Positions 56,650 to 64,000 of a stretch of 64,000 nt of DNA are shown here, piece by piece. The position numbers were made by a program, and so were the translations under genes. The stretch spans positions 1 to 64,000 of the forward strand of contig JAFKAC010000190.1 in assembly GCA_025766275.1 (NCBI GenBank). The letters run 5' to 3'. Origin of the DNA: Lactarius indigo. Taxonomy: Eukaryota > Basidiomycota > Agaricomycetes > Russulales > Russulaceae. Every line of letters begins with the position of its first letter. Position 1 is the first letter of the stretch. The notes under the pieces are model-generated. The model was not told the origin of the DNA, did not search any database, and worked only from the letters and a program-made list of their open reading frames with translations.

Positions 56650-59600
56650 ATGGTCCTTATGGACACCGTCCCTCGTTTGCGCATCACCCGTCACTCTCAG
56701 CTTCCCCTTTCCCCACTTGACCACGATTCATCCCGCACTCCCACGGCCGGTCCGTCCCGTCTTCACGCGCTTCATGGGGACAATGAGGACACCGACTCCA
56801 CGCCACGTCTCCCCGTCAGCTCCTCTCTCCCATCCATTTATGCCCCCGTGGAGGATACCCCTGCTGCTCGACTCCGGGCGCTGCTTGCTCACGTGCCAAA
56901 CACTTCATCCGCCTCGCGCACACAGCTCCTCCACGAGCCTCCACCTCCACTCCCTTCAGATCGCGATTCCGACTTTGATCCACCCCCAAAATGGGCCAAC
57001 TCGTCGACGACAAGCTCTGCTCGTGAAAACCTCAGGAGCCTGTTCACCTACGCCCTCCGTGACCCTGGAGACACCCCGCGCAAAGATGCACGCAGGAATA
57101 GCATCGATTCAAGTGAGGTCGAGGACAGCCCGAGAATCGACCGGGTCATCCAGGAGCGCTCCAGGAATAAGGGCAAGAGAACGAGCTTCAGCGACGAGGA
57201 GTTGGAAACGTCATCAAGTTCGTTTTGTCACTGTCGTCCTCACTCATGTTGACCTCGAATGCTCCCATTTACCAGAAAGGAACACGCCCATTCCAGCGTC
57301 ACATGCCGCTAACATGGAAGCTCTCAAAAGTCGCATCTTGGGTACTCATTTATCCCAACCAGACGGTGAGCACCCGCCGTATCATCCATCAGAATGCAAC
57401 GTACGACCGAATTCGGCAGCGTCAATGTCAGTTGCTTCCGACTCTAGCACCGACAATGCTGCATTGATTCGCGAGATGCATGGACGCGCTGCTCCAGCGC
57501 CTGGAATATCGAGCGCGTCTCTACAACCCCCCGCACACCTTTCTACCCAATTCCAGAGCCAGTCAAGTAGGCCCTTCATGCGAGCGTCGTCGTCCTCGCT
57601 TCTAATATCTGCACTATCAGACCTCCTTGACCAAGATTCTGAGATGCAACGCGCTATGGGTGTAGCAGATAGTTTCGGTAGTGCTTCTGTTGAGCGGCCA
57701 TCAAAATTCGCGAACGGGATAGTTGGACCTCCTGTTGCGGCCTCCGATGCAAGTTCCGTCGTGGGAACTGGTGAGTTTTATTCCGAGACACTTGTCTATG
57801 CGCTAAGCTTCGTCACCCGTAGTGCCAAACGTTCCTAGCACCCCTCCTCGGGAGCGTCGTGATAGCTATCATCACCATCGTGCCTCTCATTCCTTAACGG
57901 GATCTCCATTACCTCAAGAATTTCCGCGTCAGAGGAATTCGCCTGCGCAGAGTGGGAGTAGCAGGTCGTCCTCCCGGACTGGGTCGACCTCCTCCTTGGC
58001 CGATTGTGAGTGGTACCGTACCGCAGGCCACACGACCTGACCGTTTGTGAAGTCCGGGATCGAATGAAAGATACCGAGAAGGAGCGCCAACATGAGCGTG
58101 AGCGAGCATGGAACATGCCTCTTTCGGCGCGCTCTCGAACCACATCGAACACGGGTACCACTGGCCATCCAGCTCGTCCTGGCTTAGACCAGCCAAGGTT
58201 TACGCCAGATCGAGTAGTTCGCTCGCGTGAACATTCCCGACAATCCTCACCGAGCGAATCCGACCGCAGCCGCACAGCCGAAGAGAAAGTAGATGGGAAT
58301 TCCGAGCGCGAACCTAACCCAACTTCTCCTCATACGACACGGGTTCATCAACCACAACACCGGCGTCCTGCTTCTCACATCCCTGTGCGTTCACCAGGCC
58401 GAGTACTGAAGATCGAGATGAAGCCAAATGGAGGCGTGAAGAAATTCACGAAGGGTCATAAACGCGCGACGACGGAGTTCGCAGAGGCCAATGGTGCGAT
58501 CCCTCCAAGGATATCAGGTATGCCACCTAAGTCTTCGATATCGTCGTAGAAGGCTTATGTTAGGTCTTTTCAGATGCATTGACACCCATAGCGCGTCCGA
58601 TCGAGCTTCCACCTCCGGAGAAGCTGCACTCGCCGTCTCCACCGGAGGACCTTCCCCTTCCCGAACTACCAGGACCACCCTCAGAGGACGACACAGGAGA
58701 CAATTTGTTTGCCACCTGTGAAAACGGCGGTCTGCCCAACCTCAACTTAACTATTGCAAAGACGCCCCGTCCACCCGGTGCATGGGCTGCAACTCCCGCG
58801 CCCGCACCTGCGCGTTCGCAGACTCCCCAACCCACATTGTCGTCGATCGGGCATCCGCGCACACGATCGAACTCGCTTCCGCAGCCCTCTTTCACGGAGA
58901 TTCGATCATCCTTGGCGACGCCCACCCCTGCTCTTACCCACGCGGGCACGCTCCCCGCTCGAACACCCGCGCCACCCGGGGGCTGGTTTTCGACACCTGG
59001 CTCGCTTCGACGGAGGAGTCTCATGAAAGTGCGGTTCGAGACTACACCTTCAGGTAGCGCCGTGTCAGACGTAGATGCGACCGCAAAGGATGACAAAGAG
59101 GTCGAAGCTTCTTTACCCGAAGCGAACTGGGATGTAACCCCGCCCCTAGGACCGACCCATGGTACTTCAGAGTCCATGTCAGAACCGTCCTTCAACAACG
59201 TCGAGTCGTCGTCTCCCATACCAGCGCTATCCACGTCCGCGAGTGGCGATGACCAGAAAGAGAGCGATCTGGTTGCGAACTTCGTCAATGGTACAGCTGT
59301 GGGTTCCCCATCGCGCCGCAAGCTGCGACGAACCCCTAGCGTACGGTTGGTAGACGAGTACGGGCGCGCAAAGGAGGACTTCCCGAGCACACCATCGCGG
59401 AAAGACGTCAGGGAGCACTCGGCATCTATGCGTATGCCTGGAGGCGGCGCGCTCAAAACCCCGCGCAACGCCAGCGTGCGAATACTCGATGCGATGGGGC
59501 ACGAGCTTGAAGAGCCATCTGAACAGAACGACAGTGAGGATACTGTGACCGAAACCCGCTACACGCGTCAAGAGGCCCTAGAGCGAATGAAGAAGGCCGT

Positions 59601-60373
59601 CGCAGACCTGCGGGAAGGCCTCAACAGCGTGGACACGTGAGCCCTTTTATTCTGATGCTCGAATAATTCATACGACTGACCCCGTTCCGACTCACCATAG
59701 CCCAGGTAACGGGTCTTTGGATGACCCACGGTTGGGCGAACTTTACGACTTGTCGAAGGCAGCGCGGGACATGCGAAGCAAGCTCGCGTCGTCACTGCAA
59801 CAAGCACAAACCACACAGATCCGGCACAAATACGGGTCCTTGAAAGAAAGCATGCGGAAGAGTCGATTCTTGGTGAGAGATGCGCTTAAAATCTTCGCGG
59901 TCATCGTACTGATGACGCACGTTGACGTAGCCCGACTTCCTACCAGAGCCGAGAGTGATATCCTGGAACCGTAGTTTATTCTGGGGCATCTTTTCGCTTC
60001 AGTTCATCGTCTTCTTGGTTATGTACCGGTGAGTCAGCTCGATTGGTTTTTACGACAAAATTTTGATCTCTTTGTCATCAGTATGTCAAAAATGTACGCG
60101 AGACACCAGTTCCTCACCACATACTTCGACCCGTTCTACGCTGACCTCCACCTACATCCCACCAAACCCGAGTATATCTACGACACCAATCTATTTTCAT
60201 TTCTCCGTCGGGCCTCGATGGACCCATCTCTGCTCGAACGTTTAGGTGTAGATGGCCCGGTCTACCAATTCAAGCGCGGCATTGCAGATCTCGTTGCACA
60301 GGTGCAGCGTTGCATTTGGGAATCTTGGGGTGTCAGTGTCAACGACCAGGTGATGACTTGGCCGCCCAAATGA
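56650..60373 (+). CDS. large Ser/Pro-rich protein with C-terminal membrane segment
   Basis: Eight exons: 56650-57217, 57276-57770, 57823-58005, 58053-58517, 58574-59636, 59701-59872, 59931-60028 and 60082-60373 (1111 aa). More than 850 residues are low-complexity Ser/Pro/Arg sequence. Two related motifs lie close together: RTPSVRLVDEYG (about 59330) and RNASVRILDAMGHE (about 59465). A helical coiled-coil region follows (RYTRQEALERMKKAVADLREGLN, LYDLSKAARDMRSKLASSLQQ). Near the end is one strong membrane helix (SLFWGIFSLQFIVFLVMY, about 59960-60022), followed by about 95 residues with FDPFYADLHLHP. The layout suggests a single-pass membrane scaffold, perhaps of the nuclear envelope; I cannot name it. 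An ATG at 56659 is an alternative start. Confidence 0.78.
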
Positions 60374-61360
60374 GACCTTGAAAGTAGTTTATACGGACCC
60401 TACCCCCTTTGCGATACCTTTCGTCACTGCGTACTCCTTATTCCTCGTTGTTGCAATGATAGGTGTATTGACCCTCAGGGAGCGGCCGAATGTGGTGGTG
60501 GATAGTCACGGTCACGCTTGTGACTCGTACACGGGCGTCAGATACGACGCCACCGCTCGGGTCCACGTTCGGATATATCGGATCTTTTGCCGTCTGCTCT
60601 CCTTCCCACTTGTCCCTTCGAATCCACTGCTAATCGCCACGATTTGTAAGTACACCTGCTGGAGGGGCACGCCGTGGAAAGAACCGTAAGGACTACAAGG
60701 ACGTTTCGGACCTTTTTTTTTTTTTTTGGTGTGACGCGAAACCTTTCGAAAGCGTCCCTACAGTCGAACACGTTTTTTCATTCGTTTGACAGGCCCCAGC
60801 TAGCGAGCCGGTGTCCCCGGGCTCACCCATTTTCACTAGTCCTTCGAAGTGTTCCATCAACCCGAAAACAGACTTTGTAAGGATGCCCTCGCCCGATGCC
60901 ATTATCGACGCCGAACCCGGCTACACAGAACGACAATTGAGAGTGCCCGATTGTCCCGCATCTTCCTTCTCGTTCCGTGCCGTCCGCTCTACACAGGCGC
61001 GAACTTTCTAAACCAGCCTTCAGAGAATTGACAATTCTTAAATGGCCTGCGTTGGTACAGCTGACCCAAAAAAACGAACATGGCAACCATGAGCGTAGCG
61101 CTGCTAAATCAAGAGCTAGGTTTACTATTCGTGTCTTGCCATCGAGATGCTGTGGCGAGTGCAGATCAGCCTGTTGAGGAGGCGACGACCGACTTGAACG
61201 AACCAGGTGCGTTCGTGTTGGGGGTACTAGTACCTGACTCGTCGCTCACAATTTCCCTTCAGAGGACCGCTGTGCAGTGCCAGTCCATTCAAACAATGTT
61301 ACGGGGGCGGCAACTCAGGGGTAGCGATTTTGGGGGCGGTAATTAATTTCAACGAGCCCA
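60374..61360. other. unassigned region after the Ser/Pro-rich gene
   Basis: No supported gene. A 15-nt poly-T (about 60713-60727) and several short frames occur. It begins the low-information right-hand island. Confidence 0.4.
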
Positions 61361-62300
61361 GTGCATTCGTGTTGGGTGCAGCAATCAATTCGAACAAGCC
61401 AGGTACGCTCATGTTGTCCCTGTTTCATATGCACCCCTTGGCTAGGACAAGGGCACCCTTTCAATGTAAGTTCATTTTCTACCCTAAACGCTTGCAACGA
61501 GGCAGCTGACTCAGGCTTATGCGAAGGGCTCGAACCATGGCAGTCGCTGATATTTGATATCCCCAGTTACAAAATGCCCGATTTCCTAGATGACGATTCA
61601 CACTTTACAGTTCTTGATGGCACTTGTGTCCCAAAGGATAACCCAGCTCATCCTTTCATGCTGGGTAATGACAGCACCTCTTTCAGAGATGTGAGCGGCC
61701 ACCTTGGTTGTGCCGCGACAATTACAGTTGATGACACCGGCCAAGCCTCTACTGGACAAGCTTACTAAACAGCTGTCTGTGTCAAGCCCTTTAGAGGGAC
61801 ACATCTTGCATGTCAGCCATTATTTGTACGGGCAAAGAACGGTCCTCACCAAAAAGTGACCAAACAGGAACGAACCGAGCAAACTTTGAAGTGGCCCATG
61901 AAAGAGCTTAAAAACCGCCCTGGATATGCTCAATGTTTAACCGCATCAGGAATAATTTGGGTGCAGTGAGATCTTGGACATTTGCTGTTCATTTTGTGAA
62001 GGCTTATAGCAGGGTATGCCCGATCGTGAGTGTCATTGCACTGCCGTCTCATCTGATCCCGGTTCACAGGACGGTGTATACCGGAAGACCCAAAAGGATA
62101 ACATAATGAAGGCCTTCGGCGTTGCCCCATCTTGGTTTTTTGGTGCAAATAAGGCAATGGAGTTCGTGCAAAAGTATGGCGGAGGTACCCGTCATTTTCA
62201 GCCGGTTATCAACAAAATCGCCTTTACTGCCGGAATACTTGAGGGCGCCACAAAGTTGTTCCAATGTCTAAGAACCTGGGAGACCGAACATCCTGTGTGA
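61361..62300 (+). other. coding-like frames of unknown origin
   Basis: Two plus-strand frames look partly protein-like. One at 61560-61768 contains MPDFLDDDSHFTVLDGT and GHLGCAATITVDD. Another at 62090-62300 contains IMKAFGVAPSWFFGANKAMEF and HFQPVINKIAFTAG. Neither matches a family I know and no intron chain joins them convincingly. They may be exons of a lineage-specific gene or decayed repeat sequence. Confidence 0.3.
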
Positions 62301-62719
62301 CTCAAGCCAATGTATTCATCTATGTTATTACCGTCGTGCAAGCTCGAAAATGTGCGAAGGAACAAAAAGGGTGGACCAGAGCCAGCGGCTAAGGGCCTGG
62401 CAACTAATTTTATTCGTTGAATGATACTCCCCTACTACGTCCTTCAAAATTCCGTTCAAACTGTCTTCGTTGTCATTATCGGCCCCACCAAGCTATCCGC
62501 TCCCACGTTCCCTCTCACTCTAGCATTCGTCACTGGCTAGTACTGGCTCCTTCAAGTCTCACGTCAGTGCCGATAATCCCACATTTTTATTTTATTTTTG
62601 CCCCCAAAAGTACTTGCAATATCAAGGTACGGTCGAGAGAATGGGCTTACCACACACCAATAAGACTGATCGGTATGCGGACGAACGTTCAAGGGACCAT
62701 GGATGCGTCCATATATGTG

Positions 62720-63000
62720 TTCAGTGTCACCTCGCTCATAAACGTTGCACTCCACATCTATTTGTGTACTACTCCCTCTCCGGCCACGCGCTCTCGCTCA
62801 CCTTCTGGCTTACTTCTGGCTTCCTCTTCCTCATCATGTATGCAGCGTGTACTCTAATCCGCAAGTGGGGCCAGACGTGGGGTGGCCCCAGCTGCGCGCC
62901 GTACCGGATGCCTGGGTCTGTGTCACCTTTCTAAAGATTGCACTCCCCGGCATCTTCACGGTTGGAACGGAATGGTGTGTCTTGCCAATTGTGAGCGCGG
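62720..63000 (+). pseudogene. MATE-family transporter fragment
   Basis: Plus-strand pieces match the middle of fungal MATE (multidrug and toxin extrusion) transporters: GHALSLTFWLTSGFLFLIMYAA in one frame (about 62785-62850), then VGPDVGWPQLRAVPDAW and FLKIALPGIFTVGTEW in another (about 62862-62975). The last block is the family's LALPG-x-GTEW signature at the start of the second half. The frame changes between the two pieces with no splice signal that fixes it, and the following sequence loses similarity. No flanking helices were found, so only a fragment remains. Confidence 0.55.
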
Positions 63001-64000
63001 TAAATGGCAGTCCTGCCAGCGTTCATGGCATCTCCTTAAGGATCTCCTTCAACTCCGGATCTTATGCGCATGTCTCATGTCAGGAGTCACTCACAGTAAT
63101 CAAGGTCTAGGTTTTCTCAAGATCTCGTTCCCGACCCTCGACGACATTTGGTCCACAAGAGGGGTCACTCGTAGAGGGACGGCAGGGGCACAAGGGCTAG
63201 CGCATGGCAACGATGGTCAAACAGGGTCTCGTTTAGAAGCTGTACGTTATTCTGGTCTGGCGCATTGCCGAGAAAACGCACGAAGAACAGTTGCACATGT
63301 ACCAAGAATAGCAACCTAGTAATGCGACGGTCATAGTCATGCCCGACATCCCCGCCGCCAGTGAAGCAAAGCTGAAGTCATCATCGATGAAACACCTCCA
63401 ATCGTAAGTTATGTGCCATGGTAAAAAGCCCCTTGCATCGCCTCTCTCTCCTATGGCTGCGTGATATCGCTGCAAGACCTCTTGGTAGGTGCACTCTGCC
63501 GTCAAGTTAGAGACCTTGGCAAATTTGGCTGTCTTGGCCTTGTCAAAGGTGTCTCTGGTGGGAACTGTGATGATCTGCTTCCTTCTTGCAGACGTCCTCA
63601 AGTTCCTGATCGTGGGCCCGGATAATCCCGTTGACTTGCCCAGACTACTTGCCCTGCCATTCTTGGGTCCGGTACTGGATCTGCCTTTTGATCTTGATCC
63701 GGAACTCACCCCGGAGACCACATGCTGGTCGAAATGCGGAAAGCCCGCAATGTTTGAGGCCCGCAGTGTAAATAAAATGTGCCTCATTAACGTGCGGTCG
63801 CTGGATACGCTTCGAAATGGTCGGTCGGTCGGTCCTCGGCAACCAGATGCACAAGTCAAGGAAGGTGGCCCGTAAATGCTAAGAGAACCAAATATCCGCG
63901 ATGTGGATACCCTAAATGCCTCGCATAGGTCACAACGACCCAGAACAGACGGTCTGCAAAGCAAGCTGCAAAGGCGGGACCTCCCGGAGAACAGAGTCAT
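63001..64000. other. right edge, unassigned
   Basis: A minus-strand frame is open from 63233 to the window edge (at least 255 codons) and contains SARRKQIITVPTRDTFDKAKTAKF and DDDFSFASLAAGMSGMTMTVALL. A shorter plus frame opposite it is also open. I recognise neither. A gene running off the window is possible. Confidence 0.25.

Noticed and set aside
58560..59468. 302-codon minus-strand frame
   Set aside because: Antisense to the large Ser/Pro-rich gene, whose exon chain is in frame across eight exons.
1..64000. CRISPR arrays, tRNA or rRNA genes, prokaryote-type operons
   Set aside because: No spaced direct repeats, no tRNA B-box-like sequence with a matching acceptor stem, and no ribosomal sequence noticed; gene structure is eukaryotic throughout. 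A tRNA scan was not possible by eye.
63233..64000. 255-codon minus-strand frame at the right edge as a confident gene
   Set aside because: No recognised domain, a competing plus-strand frame, and no start within the window; kept only as a possibility.

Overview
The window looks like chromosomal DNA of a mushroom-forming basidiomycete (Agaricomycetes). Genes are packed closely on both strands and are cut by about 100 very short introns, mostly 48-65 nt. The families include a Goodbye-NACHT-ankyrin NLR, a DUF6534 membrane protein and a tiny CxC metallothionein, all typical of that group. No rRNA, tRNA, CRISPR or prokaryote-type operon was seen. Exon models were built by hand from splice sites; for every complete model given here except the unassigned 12728-13013 exons the coding length is a multiple of three.

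Housekeeping blocks: (i) 9.3-24.7 kb: PKA catalytic subunit, Ssf1-type Brix protein, Spp2-type G-patch splicing factor, cytochrome c heme lyase, nitronate monooxygenase, a WD40 protein, a conserved hypothetical protein, splicing factor Syf1 and Rab geranylgeranyltransferase alpha. (ii) 24.9-33.4 kb: metallothionein, an EDC4-like decapping scaffold, Sft2 and glyoxalase II. (iii) 40.3-47.9 kb: SRP receptor alpha, cyclin L, an RS/RD-rich protein and PDX1. (iv) 49.4-60.4 kb: mitochondrial ribosomal protein mL49, a small hypothetical protein, a ZIFL-like MFS transporter, a short conserved hypothetical protein and a large Ser/Pro-rich protein with a C-terminal membrane segment. Many neighbours are head-to-head with only 46-123 bp between start codons, so they must share promoters.

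Accessory islands, rich in gene wreckage, separate these blocks. Island A (1-9.1 kb) holds a broken Rsp5/NEDD4 ubiquitin ligase fused to a piece of an Spp2-like gene, hAT copy 1, a dead Old Yellow Enzyme gene and DUF6534 remains. Island B (33.7-40.2 kb) is an NLR pseudogene split in two by hAT copy 2. Island C (60.4-64 kb) has MATE-transporter remains and unrecognised ORFs.

The two hAT elements are both 3350 bp, have different 8-bp target-site duplications and differ at only four bases that I could find. Both carry the same in-frame TGA inside the transposase catalytic core, so they probably moved with transposase supplied in trans, or the stop is read through. I found no clearly new biochemical system. 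The most notable points are the NLR disruption with its reading frame recoverable across the target site, the shared transposase stop, a start codon that forms a 3-nt exon on its own, a 35-residue metallothionein hidden in three exons, and four GC-AG introns with the identical donor GCAAGT.
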